From: Bdellovibrionales bacterium GWA2_49_15
GTDB lineage: Bacteria; Bdellovibrionota; Bacteriovoracia; Bacteriovoracales; Bacteriovoracaceae
NCBI GenBank assembly: GCA_001769855.1
Contig: MEPP01000031.1
Coordinates: 237,407-301,406, forward strand
Length of the DNA stretch: 64,000 nucleotides
Direction of reading: 5' to 3'
In this document: positions 42,638 to 52,259 of the stretch, in pieces
How positions within the stretch are numbered: position 1 is the stretch's first letter
How the letters are laid out: every line of letters begins with the position of its first letter
Made by a program: the position numbers and the translations under genes
The notes under the pieces: generated by a model
What the model was told of the DNA's origin: nothing
The model's database searches: none
What the model saw: only the letters and a program-made list of their open reading frames with translations

Positions 42638-43858
42638 TCAGTATCTGGTATTAGACGGCCTGGCACGATTTAACTTCCAGTATTTCAAAACAGCATCCTG
42701 CAATGGATTGGCCACGGGTTTGACATTTTTTACGTTGGCACCGAAACGAAGATCAAAACTCGTCTCGATGGGCGGTCTGTGCTTGATAAAATGCGCCGGA
42801 TACCAGGCCCACAAAGCATGATTCCATCCTCGCTTTTCAAATAAAGCAAGCATGTCCGCAAGATAGAGTTCGGCACCTGGGTTATCCCTATGAAGTCCGT
42901 ATTCATTAACCGCGGCCATGCCGCCCTTCACCGTGCTTAGAAACTTGTCCACCTGTGTGCAAATACCCTCAAGGGTCGATCGATCCACTTTCTCAAGGAC
43001 GTTGGGATAGCGCAGCCGGGTATTCTGCTGATGAGTGTAAGCGAAAGGCTCATACTGATGAATGGCATAAACAATCTTGGAATCCTGTGAGGCCTGCAAA
43101 AACGGCAACCAATCCGCGCGGCCATACCCCATCGGCTGAACCAAAACAGGGGTTTTTTTATCCACCTCTCTAATCGCAGCCACGAGTGTAGGGTACCAGC
43201 TGTTCCAATCGTATCCGGTTCCCCGATATTTCTGGTAAAAACTTTTGCCGTCATAAATCTTGAAAAAGATCTCATTGGCATTGGGTTCAACCATAAGATC
43301 GTAGCCGACCACAATGGGATTATCTTTGTAGCGCCGGGCGAGCGTCCGCCACATTTCGATCCAGGCATCTCGTGCGGTCTTATCCGTCCATACAGTGTCA
43401 TTGTACATGCTGGGGGGAAACCAACCATTCACCGGATCAGATGCATTATCTTGGCCGAAAACAAAAGTTAGCTCACTTCTTCCTGGGCCGCTGCGGATGG
43501 AGATCACCGCAAACATGTCCGCCTGCTGAATCATCGCAAGAAGATGGTCCAGATTTTTCAGCACTCTCTCATCCACAAGAAAAGGCGCTTTTTCACTAGA
43601 GGGTCCGGCATGGGAGATGTTTACATAATTGGCACCTAAGGCAGCCATCTCTTTAAAATCCTGGAGGTTAAAAGGCGATCCCATCGCCCCAGTACCTTTT
43701 GTGCCACCATCTAATTCCATAACCAGCGATTGATGGATATTCACGCCACGCAGTTGAGTCGGACCTTTCCACAAATCAATTTTTTGTCTGGGATCTTTGG
43801 CCTCAACTACATTGGCAGAGACGAAAAGAAAGCATAAGAAAAATAATTTCCAATTCAT
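42638..43858 (-). CDS. Exported glycoside hydrolase family 5-like protein
   Basis: A signal peptide (MNWKLFFLCFLFVSANVVEA) precedes a TIM-barrel glycosidase: RGVNIHQSL, LGANYVNISHAGP, VVGYDLMVEPNANE holding the acid/base Glu (Val where Asn is usual in NEP), and AAVNEYGLHRD with the nucleophile Glu. LWAWYPAHF follows near the C-terminus. GH5 enzymes cleave beta-glucans or mannans, so this one is likely secreted or periplasmic. The YkvA gene lies ten bases upstream on the same strand. Confidence 0.85.
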   Translation of the reverse strand: MNWKLFFLCFLFVSANVVEAKDPRQKIDLWKGPTQLRGVNIHQSLVMELDGGTKGTGAMGSPFNLQDFKEMAALGANYVNISHAGPSSEKAPFLVDERVLKNLDHLLAMIQQADMFAVISIRSGPGRSELTFVFGQDNASDPVNGWFPPSMYNDTVWTDKTARDAWIEMWRTLARRYKDNPIVVGYDLMVEPNANEIFFKIYDGKSFYQKYRGTGYDWNSWYPTLVAAIREVDKKTPVLVQPMGYGRADWLPFLQASQDSKIVYAIHQYEPFAYTHQQNTRLRYPNVLEKVDRSTLEGICTQVDKFLSTVKGGMAAVNEYGLHRDNPGAELYLADMLALFEKRGWNHALWAWYPAHFIKHRPPIETSFDLRFGANVKNVKPVANPLQDAVLKYWKLNRARPSNTRY

Positions 43859-43868
43859 GTGCATTTTT

Positions 43869-44216
43869 TTAATAAGGCAGTTTGGCATATTTCCAAATTA
43901 GCCGTTTCAAAATTTTTGGGACAAAAATCGAAAAGGTCTGAGCAAAACGCCGCAACCTGGTGAAGCTCTTCATCCCCCACGGATAGTGCGACAGGATAAT
44001 CTCAACATCAAGGACACTGAAAAAATAATCCAGGATAATACAGGTAATAATAAAATCATCGAGCAAACCTAGAATGGGAATCCAATCGGGAATCAGGTCG
44101 ACGGGCGAAACGATCAGGACGATCAGCGCCAGAAGAATAGTCTTATCGCGCTCTGGAATACGTTTGTCCTTGGCCACATTGGTCAGGAAAGATTTTGTGT
44201 CTTTGAAAAATTTCAT
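43869..44216 (-). CDS. YkvA-family (DUF1232) membrane protein
   Basis: The DUF1232 core (LLALIVLIVSPVDLIPDWIPILGLLDDFIITCIILDYF) with its SPVDLIPD and GLLDD motifs is complete; two membrane-associated segments surround it. The family role is unknown. The ATG at 44216 is preferred to a TTG four codons upstream. The start lies just after the terminator of the L25-like gene, so a promoter must lie in or near that 50-base stretch. Confidence 0.9.
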   Translation of the reverse strand: MKFFKDTKSFLTNVAKDKRIPERDKTILLALIVLIVSPVDLIPDWIPILGLLDDFIITCIILDYFFSVLDVEIILSHYPWGMKSFTRLRRFAQTFSIFVPKILKRLIWKYAKLPY

Positions 44217-44226
44217 AGGAAATCGC

Positions 44227-44256
44227 AAAAAAAAGGCCCATGCATAACATGGGCCT
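44227..44256 (-). terminator. Strong intrinsic terminator of the L25-like gene
   Basis: On the minus strand AGGCCCATG and CATGGGCCT pair around five bases and run into eight T. Confidence 0.9.
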
Positions 44257-44276
44257 CTAAAAATTTTAGGTTAAAA

Positions 44277-44897
44277 TTAAGTCGCAGGAGCGACTGCAGG
44301 AGTCACTGTCACAGAGGGAGCTGTTTCCGTCGCGGTTGCATAGGCCCGCGCGGGATGACAGACCACTACGGTCTTATCGAGGGACTTCTCTCTCAGCTTC
44401 AGGCCAGCAGGGATTTTCACATCGGCCAGAGTAATCTTGCCATTCATCTCAAGTTTTTCCACATTAATGGCAATGTACTCGGGAACAGCGTCAAGCTTCC
44501 CTTCGACGCTCACGGACTCACAAATGAGCAGAGTCACACCGCCCGTTTTTTCACCAATGGCATGGCCGTCGATTTTGAGCATGACATCAAGACAAACTTT
44601 CTCATCTGTTTTGGCGGCATGAAAAGAAATGTGAGTGACAGCGCTGGTACGCATATCGCGCTGAATCTCATCGATGGTCAATCGGTATTCAGTATTGTCG
44701 ATAGTGGCCGGAAAAACACTCCCTTTATGCAGGGCATAGGCGCCAATTTGGCGAATATTCACCAACACGTCCATCGTCTTAGCAAGGGATTTGCCGTAAA
44801 TAGCGGCCATCACCTGACCTTGTTTTGTCCAATTTGCGAGGGCCGTTTTGTTAACTGCCTTCTCTCTCGTCGTAAAAATTAAACGCTCATGAACCAT
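44277..44897 (-). CDS. Divergent L25/Ctc-type ribosomal protein
   Basis: L25/Ctc binds 5S rRNA. The two-domain plan is visible: N-terminal L25 domain (NWTKQGQVMAAIYGKS, EIQRDMRTSAVTHISFHAA), then the Ctc beta domain (VMLKIDGHAIGEKTGGVTLLI, VPEYIAINVEKLEMNGKITLADVKIPAG). Many of the usual Arg/Lys positions are changed, so it may be an accessory paralogue. The C-terminus is an Ala/Thr/Pro tail. AGGAGG stands seven bases before ATG, giving strong translation. No pth gene, its usual neighbour, is near. Confidence 0.75.
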   Translation of the reverse strand: MVHERLIFTTREKAVNKTALANWTKQGQVMAAIYGKSLAKTMDVLVNIRQIGAYALHKGSVFPATIDNTEYRLTIDEIQRDMRTSAVTHISFHAAKTDEKVCLDVMLKIDGHAIGEKTGGVTLLICESVSVEGKLDAVPEYIAINVEKLEMNGKITLADVKIPAGLKLREKSLDKTVVVCHPARAYATATETAPSVTVTPAVAPAT

Positions 44898-45069
44898 ATT
44901 GACCTCCTGGTATTACAGATTCTTTCCGTTGAGTTTAATAACCTGGCGCTAAATTCTATACTCACCACTGTGGTGCCGCAACTGAGACGCTCAACTGAAA
45001 GATATTATCAAGATACATGACAAATAAAGTATGCCTTTCCTGATCTATAAATTTCGGATAGATGCGAAG

Positions 45070-46038
45070 CTATTTGAGATTTTCCAATTTGGCCAAGTTC
45101 ATGCTGTCGATTATTTTATCAAGCAGCGCCAGATCATTGGTATTTGAACCTCGAAGCGTGACTAAAAATCGCTGATTGATCAGAAACACTTTTTCACACG
45201 TGACATAACCTGATTCATTTTTTTCTGCGCTTTGCTTTCCGTCATACTTGCCTTTGATTTTTATCGCTTTTTCCGTTGGCCCGGAAGGTTGTGCCATTTC
45301 CTTGGCCATATCAAGGGACGCAATAGAGTCCTCAATGTCCACGTCAATGCTAATGGATTTATTCTCACCCTGACCGTCACCGCCCGCGTCTTTTACCACG
45401 ACCGGTTTGATGTAAATGACACTTGCCTGTGATGACACGGAAACTCCCTCGCTTACCGTATCGCCACTCACTTCCTGCCGATTAAATTCACCCACGACGG
45501 CGATTGTCGGCAAAGCTTCTTTCAAAAGCTTCCAGTCCACCATTTTTTTCGCCGCCACTTCTGTGGTGGAAAGCTGCCCCATCTGCTCCCGCCAAGAATT
45601 GAAAAAGTGCTCGTCATTTTTCACCAGTGCCATGTTGGCAATGCTGAAAGTCACCTCGGTGGGCCCGCCAAGCACTTCAAACATCTCCGCCCCCTTCTGC
45701 CCGCTGATTGTTTGCTCAGTCAAAACAAAGGCACGAAATTTCATCGTGGGTGGAAGTTGTTTTTCCAGCTGCTGAATATTGGCCTTCAGGGCGGGATATT
45801 TCGCGGCGACCTCTTTAGTCTCCAATGCTTTGGTCTTTAACTGTGTTTGGTAATAGGCAATCACCTTTTCAAAAGAATCTTTGGAGGAAAAACTACAGCA
45901 TGACTCATCTGTTTGCGTTTTATCCACCATCAAGTTGGCTCCGGGATAAACCGGTATTTTTTTAACAACTTGAGCAAAGCTGCTGAAAGATAGCAGCATG
46001 GAAAAGCAAAGCATCCATCTATAGTGAGTTATTTTCAT
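45070..46038 (-). CDS. Exported protein of unknown function
   Basis: A signal peptide (MKITHYRWMLCFSMLLSFSSFA) leads to an N-terminal region with IPVYPGANLMVDKTQTDESCCSF and a helix (EKVIAYYQTQLKTKA), a plan found in exported proteins that open with a YPGA motif. A long beta-rich region follows (SEGVSVSSQASVIYIKPVVV; SISIDVDIEDSIA). AAAGGA stands before the ATG. No enzymatic residues are evident. It stands alone, with 118 bases before the divergent citrate-lyase-like gene. Confidence 0.6.
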   Translation of the reverse strand: MKITHYRWMLCFSMLLSFSSFAQVVKKIPVYPGANLMVDKTQTDESCCSFSSKDSFEKVIAYYQTQLKTKALETKEVAAKYPALKANIQQLEKQLPPTMKFRAFVLTEQTISGQKGAEMFEVLGGPTEVTFSIANMALVKNDEHFFNSWREQMGQLSTTEVAAKKMVDWKLLKEALPTIAVVGEFNRQEVSGDTVSEGVSVSSQASVIYIKPVVVKDAGGDGQGENKSISIDVDIEDSIASLDMAKEMAQPSGPTEKAIKIKGKYDGKQSAEKNESGYVTCEKVFLINQRFLVTLRGSNTNDLALLDKIIDSMNLAKLENLK

Positions 46039-46156
46039 AAAATCCTTTTAGTTCATTAGATTGCTTAAAATTCTAGTGTAAGACGAATGTGAGTCAAGCT
46101 TAAAGAGCATTGGTCAAGTTAGAGTCACCTCAATATAATAAGGCCAGGAGATTTCT

Positions 46157-47461
46157 ATGACTTATCGACTCGATCAAAAGTTTATCCAGCAAACCTTGGG
46201 AACACTTTTTCCTTTCAATGCCGCGTATGCCGCCAGATACCCCGGAGAAACGGATAAGCGACAACCTGTTCATGTGGTCTATGGCGGGGCCCATCTTTTT
46301 AAGTCCAACACGGCTAAAAAAATTGGCAGTCTTGCGGTTGAAAACATGTTGCAATTTGCGCCAACTCCGGAAATATTTTGCGAGATCTTCAAGTGGCACG
46401 AAAAAGGTCAAAACTTTTCCAAAGATATTCACGCCCGCGTGCTTAAAAAATTGCAAACGGAAGCCGTGGAAGATCTGCGCATAGACTTCGAGGATGGCTA
46501 TGGATATCGCAGTGACACTGAGGAAGACGGCCATGCTGAAAAGGCGGCCTTAGAGCTGGCGCATGGAATGAAAGAGAAAACTCTCTCACCTTTTATCGGC
46601 GTGCGGATAAAACCTTTGACCGAGGAGCTGGCTTCCAGAAGTGTCCGCACTCTTGACATTTTTCTGGGCACGCTGCTGGAAAAAACCCAGGGTCGACTTC
46701 CTGAAAATTTTGTCGTTACTCTTCCCAAGATTACCATTGCTGAGCAGGTTAAATCCTTATGCGAAATTCTGGCCGCAGTTGAAAAACAATTCGGCTTATC
46801 CCAGAAGACGATACAAATTGAAATCATGATTGAAACCTTGCAATCAATTTTTGATTCAAGCGGGAAATTGGCGATGCCAGAGCTGGTGTCCGCCGCCGAC
46901 GGACGTTGCGTCGCCGCCCATTTCGGAAGCTACGATTACACCGCCGCCTGTAACATCACGGCCGACTATCAGAATATGGGCCATGTCGCCTGTGATATTG
47001 CCAGACATCTTATGCAACTCTCTCTCAGCGGAACAGGCGTGCGCCTCTCCGACAGTGCCTGCACCATCATTCCGGTTAAAGGGGACCAAAAAGTCACTCA
47101 CCACGCCTGGCAACGGTCCTACCATCACACCAGGCACTCCCTGGAATGTGGCTTCTACCAAGGATGGGATTTACATCCCAGCCAGCTCCCGGCGCGATAC
47201 GCCGCGCTCTTTTCATTTTTTCTCGAAGGCGTCGAGTTGATTTCCAACAGGCTTAAGAACTTTGTTGCTAAAGCGAGTGAGGCCAGCATGGTGGGTGATG
47301 TTTTCGACGATGCGGCCACCGGCCAAGGACTGCTCAATTTTTTCTTGCGAGGTCTCGCCTGCGGCGCGCTTACCGAACAGGAGGCCTTGGCAACGGGTCT
47401 GACTTTGGAGGAAATTCGCACTCGCTCATTTGCTAAAATTATGAAAGGAAGACGTCGCTAG
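46157..47461 (+). CDS. HpcH/HpaI aldolase/citrate lyase-like protein (DUF6986 type)
   Basis: The CitE-like TIM barrel is recognisable: VYGGAHLFKS, DLRIDFEDGYGYRSD (acidic metal-site motif), FIGVRIKPL, IEIMIET, and AAHFGSYDYTAACNI. The 434 residues match the large DUF6986 group rather than the shorter CitE. The reaction is probably a metal-dependent C-C lyase or CoA-ester step; the substrate is unknown. AGGAGATTTCT precedes ATG. One base separates its stop from the convergent PLD gene. Confidence 0.85.
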   Translation: MTYRLDQKFIQQTLGTLFPFNAAYAARYPGETDKRQPVHVVYGGAHLFKSNTAKKIGSLAVENMLQFAPTPEIFCEIFKWHEKGQNFSKDIHARVLKKLQTEAVEDLRIDFEDGYGYRSDTEEDGHAEKAALELAHGMKEKTLSPFIGVRIKPLTEELASRSVRTLDIFLGTLLEKTQGRLPENFVVTLPKITIAEQVKSLCEILAAVEKQFGLSQKTIQIEIMIETLQSIFDSSGKLAMPELVSAADGRCVAAHFGSYDYTAACNITADYQNMGHVACDIARHLMQLSLSGTGVRLSDSACTIIPVKGDQKVTHHAWQRSYHHTRHSLECGFYQGWDLHPSQLPARYAALFSFFLEGVELISNRLKNFVAKASEASMVGDVFDDAATGQGLLNFFLRGLACGALTEQEALATGLTLEEIRTRSFAKIMKGRRR

Positions 47462-47462
47462 A

Positions 47463-48881
47463 TTAGAGCAGTGGCCCCATCACGAGTGCCGGCAAGAATC
47501 GAAAATAGTACATGAACTTTTCCCAGAGATCGGTTCCCTGCAGCAAGCCAAGACCATTATCCGGCCGCCCATCTTTATCAAAAGAAAAAGCGACCTGCTT
47601 GTGACCTTCGATAAGTTTGGTCAGCTCCTGGGCAAGCTCCGGACCATCGTGGCAAAAAAGTCCCATCTCAATACTTCGCAATTGGCTTTGGGGGTCCATA
47701 TTGAAGGTAATGAACATGGCCTTCTTGTCATCTATCACGGTGCTCTTGGAGTGCAAACCGAAGGTTACCTTTTCATCCGCAACCGGGGCCTCCGAGCAGT
47801 ACAGGCAGGGCGGGCGCTTCGCCGTCATGAAAGAGGCCTTCAGACCCTTGAGAACCCAGCCTCTGATCATGCGATTTAAAACATTGGAAACCATGGGATG
47901 ATTGTTACTATTGGTACTATTGGTTACAAGTTCGAGAGAAATCCCTTGAGTCAGAAGATTTTCCAAAATTTTCTGGTCGCGCTCCATGGTAATAAAATAG
48001 GGCGTTTCCATGAGCACTTTAAGTTTTGCCTGCTCCAGCTCTGCATAGAAAACATCGGCAAAGAGACGTGAGGCCTTGCCTGGATCGGGTCTGTCACTGG
48101 CAAATTCCATATCCTGGCAGGCAAAGGTCGGAGCGATCGCATGATTGCCGTTATCAGCCAGCTCCACGTTCGATTGAAATTGCTGGGCCTTTGGGTCTGG
48201 AAGGAGAAAGTGCCAGGCCTTTTTAATGCGGCGGTTACGCAGCTTGAGCTTGCCATCGCCTTTAATGGCACGGCGGTGATAACTTTTCACTTTGGGCCTT
48301 TGCGATAAGGCATGAGTCCAAAAGGCCTCAAAGGTGTTTCCAATATTCTCCACGATAGGGCCTTCGACGTAAATGTCGCGATCAATAAATGAAAAATCTT
48401 TTTTCAAAAGATAGTATTCCTCGCCGATATTACGACCTCCTGTCACCATTCGCGCACCATCGGCAATGATAAATTTTCGATGGGTGCGATGAAAGGCGCG
48501 CGACAAGGACAGAAAGGTAATGGGATTGAAATATTTTATCTCGATACCATAAAGAGAAAGCAAGAAGGCGACATCGCTGCCAAGAGGAGGGGCCAGAGGA
48601 CTTTTGTCGATCAGAATCCGAACTTGGACACCCTTCAGAGCGCGTTCTTTCAAGGCCTGCACCAGCACCTGCCCGGCAAGATCGGGTTTAAAAATAAAAT
48701 ATTCTATATCCAGTGTTTTCTCGGCGGAGCGAATGAGCTCCAGTCGCTCGACATAGGAAGCCGGCCCTTCTTCTAAAATGCGAACCTGATGCGCCCCCTG
48801 AATTCTTTGCTGATAAAGCTCACCTTGGACGGTGAACGACAGCATGAGAAAAAATAGGACGCAACTTAGAGTTAATTTCAT
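47463..48881 (-). CDS. Exported phospholipase D-family protein
   Basis: A signal peptide (MKLTLSCVLFFLMLSFTVQG) is followed by two HKD half-sites: HRKFIIADGARMVTGGRNIG and HSKSTVIDDKKAMFITFNMD. Both His and Lys of each site are intact. The order SAEKTLDIEYFIFKPD... places it with cardiolipin-synthase-like and secreted PLDs. The ATG at 48881 has GAGAGG before it. A pair of Cys (PCLYCSE) may form a disulfide. It could hydrolyse or transphosphatidylate phospholipids in the periplasm or in prey. Confidence 0.9.
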   Translation of the reverse strand: MKLTLSCVLFFLMLSFTVQGELYQQRIQGAHQVRILEEGPASYVERLELIRSAEKTLDIEYFIFKPDLAGQVLVQALKERALKGVQVRILIDKSPLAPPLGSDVAFLLSLYGIEIKYFNPITFLSLSRAFHRTHRKFIIADGARMVTGGRNIGEEYYLLKKDFSFIDRDIYVEGPIVENIGNTFEAFWTHALSQRPKVKSYHRRAIKGDGKLKLRNRRIKKAWHFLLPDPKAQQFQSNVELADNGNHAIAPTFACQDMEFASDRPDPGKASRLFADVFYAELEQAKLKVLMETPYFITMERDQKILENLLTQGISLELVTNSTNSNNHPMVSNVLNRMIRGWVLKGLKASFMTAKRPPCLYCSEAPVADEKVTFGLHSKSTVIDDKKAMFITFNMDPQSQLRSIEMGLFCHDGPELAQELTKLIEGHKQVAFSFDKDGRPDNGLGLLQGTDLWEKFMYYFRFLPALVMGPLL

Positions 48882-48895
48882 CGAACCTCTCGAGG

Positions 48896-49510
48896 CTACC
48901 ACCCACGATTTTGGATACGGTCGCGAATGACCGATTCTGTTTCTGAAAGCTTGAACTCAAGATTAGGGAATTTCGGATCGCGGCTGCCTTTCTGGCTGCC
49001 CATATAGACATGCCCGGCAAAGCCGCCTTCATTTTTTGGCTGCCATTCACGCATGAAAAGCTGGCCGCGAGTTTTGATTTGCACGTTCTGCATGTCGCGA
49101 CGAGGAACATACCAGAGGAAAGATCCTTGATCACGCACTCCAAAACCATAGGCACAGACTCGTGTGGTGCAATTTCGATCGAAGCTCACAAAGGCAATTG
49201 TGTTGTCATAGCTATCTTTGGAAATTTCAATGATTTTACCTTTCACCCGACTGGAAACAGTCTCGATTAATATTTTTCGCTTGGTGATTCTATCCACACC
49301 GCCACTCACATTATCTTGCGAGCTGCTGAGAGTTTCTCGATGGACTTTAATTTTTTTGGAAGTATACACACGAAAATTTTCGAGAGCATTATGATCCTGC
49401 ACAAGCTTTAAAATTTCCGGGTTCACAATCTGTCGGTCCTTGGCGTGCACGCTATTTGCAAGTCCCACCAAACAAAATGCCAGACTAAAGATAAAGTAAG
49501 TCACTTTCAT
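48896..49510 (-). CDS. Exported protein of unknown function
   Basis: ATG 49510 follows AAAGGGG and gives a signal peptide (MKVTYFIFSLAFCLVGLANSVHA). The mature 180 residues contain RNCTTRVCAYGFG, suggesting a disulfide, and a basic, strand-rich second half (GFAGHVYMGSQKGSRDPKFP). It precedes the PLD gene by 14 bases on the same strand, so a shared transcript is likely. No family is recognised. Confidence 0.65.
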   Translation of the reverse strand: MKVTYFIFSLAFCLVGLANSVHAKDRQIVNPEILKLVQDHNALENFRVYTSKKIKVHRETLSSSQDNVSGGVDRITKRKILIETVSSRVKGKIIEISKDSYDNTIAFVSFDRNCTTRVCAYGFGVRDQGSFLWYVPRRDMQNVQIKTRGQLFMREWQPKNEGGFAGHVYMGSQKGSRDPKFPNLEFKLSETESVIRDRIQNRGW

Positions 49511-49612
49511 TTTTTTCCCCTTTAAATGTATAAGCTGGCGCAACATAGCCCAAAACAGCTGGCACATCTGGCCGTTTGGTAATAAATACAAGACATCTGT
49601 AACTGCCCGTAA

Positions 49613-51586
49613 TTAGGGGATATTCATGATGGAAAGCAGGCCCTGCCAATCGTCGGTCCAGAGGGGCCGGGTCAGAAGCTCCTGGTCGGGAGACTCCCAC
49701 CCTTTTTCACTTTGAAACTTTTGCACCAGACGAAGATCTTTTGAAAGGACGGCCCATAGGGAGTCAGATTTTCCAAGCTGGTCTTGAATCTGTCTTCTGG
49801 CATAGGCCATCTCAAGCCCCAGTGACTGCGCGATCGGTGCAATCACTTTTAAAAAATCGCAATAGTTATTGGAAAGATGGAGCAGCAACAGACCACCCGC
49901 ATTCAGACGCGAGAGATAGAGTGCAAAGGCCTCGCGGGTCAGAAGGTGAAAAGGAATGGAATCACTGCTAAAGGCATCCAGCACGATTAAATCATAAAAC
50001 GATTTTGACTGCTGCAAGAGCAGTCTCCCATCTCCCAAGTGAAGCTGATAATGGGCCTTGGTCTGGGCCAGAAATTTAAAATGTTTGAGGGCCAGATCAT
50101 AGACATTTTGATTAATCTCGAGCAGATCCCACTCATCCCCGGGATAGGCATAGTACAAAATTGAGCCGGCACCTAAACCGATGCTGGCGACTTTCTTGGG
50201 AAAACTCAGAAAGGTAAACGCCTCTCCCACACCTGACTTGGGATGATAGTAGACCAGGGGCAAGTTTGAGAGCTGCGGATCAATTTTGCGCCCACCATGG
50301 ACAGTACTTCCATGGGCCATGAGAATTTCGCCATTTTCTTCCAGGATGCGGACAAGACCATAAAAGTTTCTTTTACTTTCCAGCTCATTTTTAATGGTTG
50401 GAAAGAGCTGATAGATAATCAAGCTGATAACCGCGCTGAAAATAATTTTTGTGGCAACACTCTTTTTCAGCTTTTCGTAATCTCGCACCAGTAAAAAAAT
50501 AGCAAAGAAAATAATGGCAAGCACAAACTCCAAATAGACGTTAGACAAGCTCAGATCAATATGGGGAATAATGGCAGAAACTAAAAGTGTGGCGCAAGCC
50601 CCACCGATGTTCAGTACCAGGTAGAATGATGATAAGTTTTGCGACGGTCGTCTTTGATAGATTTCACTATTGACGATCAAGGTGGCCAGGAAGAGAAAAA
50701 GATAATTTCTGAAATGCAGTAAAAAGGTATTTTGCTCGATATGCGCATAGGAGATAATCTGCAAGACGCCCCATAAAATAGGGCCATACCTGCGCAAAAA
50801 GAAATTTGCGGCGGTCATTTTCTCCGAAAACGCCATCCAAAATGTTCCAAGGTAAATGGCCATGGGAAGCATCCAGAGAAGGGGTACAGAGCCCAGCCCA
50901 TGCGTAATAAAATTGGTCACGGCCAACATCAGTAGACAGGTTAAGAAAGAATAGAAGAACCAGCGGGTGCGCAGGCCGAGGGAAATGGGGTTGGGGATAC
51001 TCACCTTCTCAAGATTGGCTTCAAGAGCATAAGCACTCATCCCAATGACAAGAACCAAAAGGGAGCATGCCAATGAGGCAATTTCCCAGATGATTCTCCG
51101 ATTTTCCAAACCGAAAAAAGTATCTCCGATCAGCGGATACATGAGAAGCCCCATGAGTGAGCCCACATTGGAAAAATTCAGGAGAATTTTCGAGGTCTTT
51201 GGCGAAGCGGCTTCGGCGATATTTTGTAAAAGTGGAGTCGTCATGCCCAAAATCAACAGTGGGATAAAGGCCGTATTGGCGAGGGCCCATAAGACTGACC
51301 ACACTGGCGGACCGCTATGCGGAAATAATATTTTGAAGGAGTGAAAGCTAATTTGCAAAAGGCATAAGGTGATGAGGATGGGTAAGCCGACGGCAGGATT
51401 TAAAATTCGCACCAGATAAACGAGAAAGTAGGCCAGGAGCAATACGATGGTATAAAAAAGAATGCAGGTTATCCAAACATGGGATGCGCCCCCGAATAGA
51501 GGCATAAGCATCTCAGAAAATAAAAATTCTCCGGAAAAAAATAAGAAGGAAGCAAGAAAGCAAAGAGGCCCGAATAAAATTCGCAT
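49613..51586 (-). CDS. Spermidine-synthase-like protein with N-terminal membrane domain
   Basis: About 12 membrane helices fill the first 400 residues. The C-terminal 230 residues are a spermidine-synthase-like methyltransferase fold (VASIGLGAGSILYYAYPGDEWDLLEIN; HLGDGRLLL; YDLIVLDAFSSDSIPFHLLTREAF). The Asp-rich catalytic site of true aminopropyl transferases is partly changed, so polyamine synthesis is not certain. The start lies four bases after the stop of the fatty acid hydroxylase gene, so the two are probably co-transcribed. Confidence 0.88.
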   Translation of the reverse strand: MRILFGPLCFLASFLFFSGEFLFSEMLMPLFGGASHVWITCILFYTIVLLLAYFLVYLVRILNPAVGLPILITLCLLQISFHSFKILFPHSGPPVWSVLWALANTAFIPLLILGMTTPLLQNIAEAASPKTSKILLNFSNVGSLMGLLMYPLIGDTFFGLENRRIIWEIASLACSLLVLVIGMSAYALEANLEKVSIPNPISLGLRTRWFFYSFLTCLLMLAVTNFITHGLGSVPLLWMLPMAIYLGTFWMAFSEKMTAANFFLRRYGPILWGVLQIISYAHIEQNTFLLHFRNYLFLFLATLIVNSEIYQRRPSQNLSSFYLVLNIGGACATLLVSAIIPHIDLSLSNVYLEFVLAIIFFAIFLLVRDYEKLKKSVATKIIFSAVISLIIYQLFPTIKNELESKRNFYGLVRILEENGEILMAHGSTVHGGRKIDPQLSNLPLVYYHPKSGVGEAFTFLSFPKKVASIGLGAGSILYYAYPGDEWDLLEINQNVYDLALKHFKFLAQTKAHYQLHLGDGRLLLQQSKSFYDLIVLDAFSSDSIPFHLLTREAFALYLSRLNAGGLLLLHLSNNYCDFLKVIAPIAQSLGLEMAYARRQIQDQLGKSDSLWAVLSKDLRLVQKFQSEKGWESPDQELLTRPLWTDDWQGLLSIMNIP

Positions 51587-51590
51587 GCTC

Positions 51591-52259
51591 TTAAGTTCTC
51601 AAATTGACCACGACAGCTTCTGGTTCAGAAGAATTAGGTGCTACGTACGTCCCAAAAGCGCGGTCCCAGAAAGAAAAAACTATTCCAAAATTCTTTCGTG
51701 AAGGCTTTCCTTTGATCATCGTATAGTGATGGGTGACAAGCATGGGAGTCATCAGAATTCCGGCCAGAAAACGCTCCACCCATGGAGGGGATTTGGCCAA
51801 GCCAACTTCCAACAAAAATCCGAAGACCAGGATAAATTCATAAAGAAGCAATCCTTCCACCGGAAGCCTCAAACCCCACACCATAAACAAACGGGGGGCC
51901 ATCGACTGCCAGACATCTGTCATGTGGGCCAAGGCATCGCGAGAATGAAAATAATTTCCCGTTCGCCAACGGTGACTCAAAAAATGCCAAAAATAGGAAA
52001 GAAAATCGAGAAAAAAAACGCTGAAAGGGATGGCCCATCCAGGAGCGGGCAGGGCATTTTTTTTTGCAAGAATAAAAATACTTATGAAACAAAACAGGGC
52101 GATGAGAATATTTCTGATCAAGGTGGCGCTTAAAATATTTTTAAATTTATTTGGACCAGCTTGGACCTTGAGCAACGGTACAAAAACTTGCGCAAGAACA
52201 AGGCTTACAAAGGCCAGGCAGAGAGTCAATGTCTTAATAAATTCGAACTGTTGCTGCAT
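51591..52259 (-). CDS. Sterol desaturase/fatty acid hydroxylase family membrane protein
   Basis: Four or five membrane helices surround the His motifs of the family: WHFLSHRW, then YFHSRDALAHMTD where HxVHHS would be usual, and THHYTMIKGKPSRKNFGIVFSFWDRAFGTY, whose HH and NFG...WDRxFGTY are canonical. The second box is unusual (no adjacent HH), so di-iron activity should not be taken for granted. It probably hydroxylates or desaturates a membrane lipid. Confidence 0.82.
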   Translation of the reverse strand: MQQQFEFIKTLTLCLAFVSLVLAQVFVPLLKVQAGPNKFKNILSATLIRNILIALFCFISIFILAKKNALPAPGWAIPFSVFFLDFLSYFWHFLSHRWRTGNYFHSRDALAHMTDVWQSMAPRLFMVWGLRLPVEGLLLYEFILVFGFLLEVGLAKSPPWVERFLAGILMTPMLVTHHYTMIKGKPSRKNFGIVFSFWDRAFGTYVAPNSSEPEAVVVNLRT

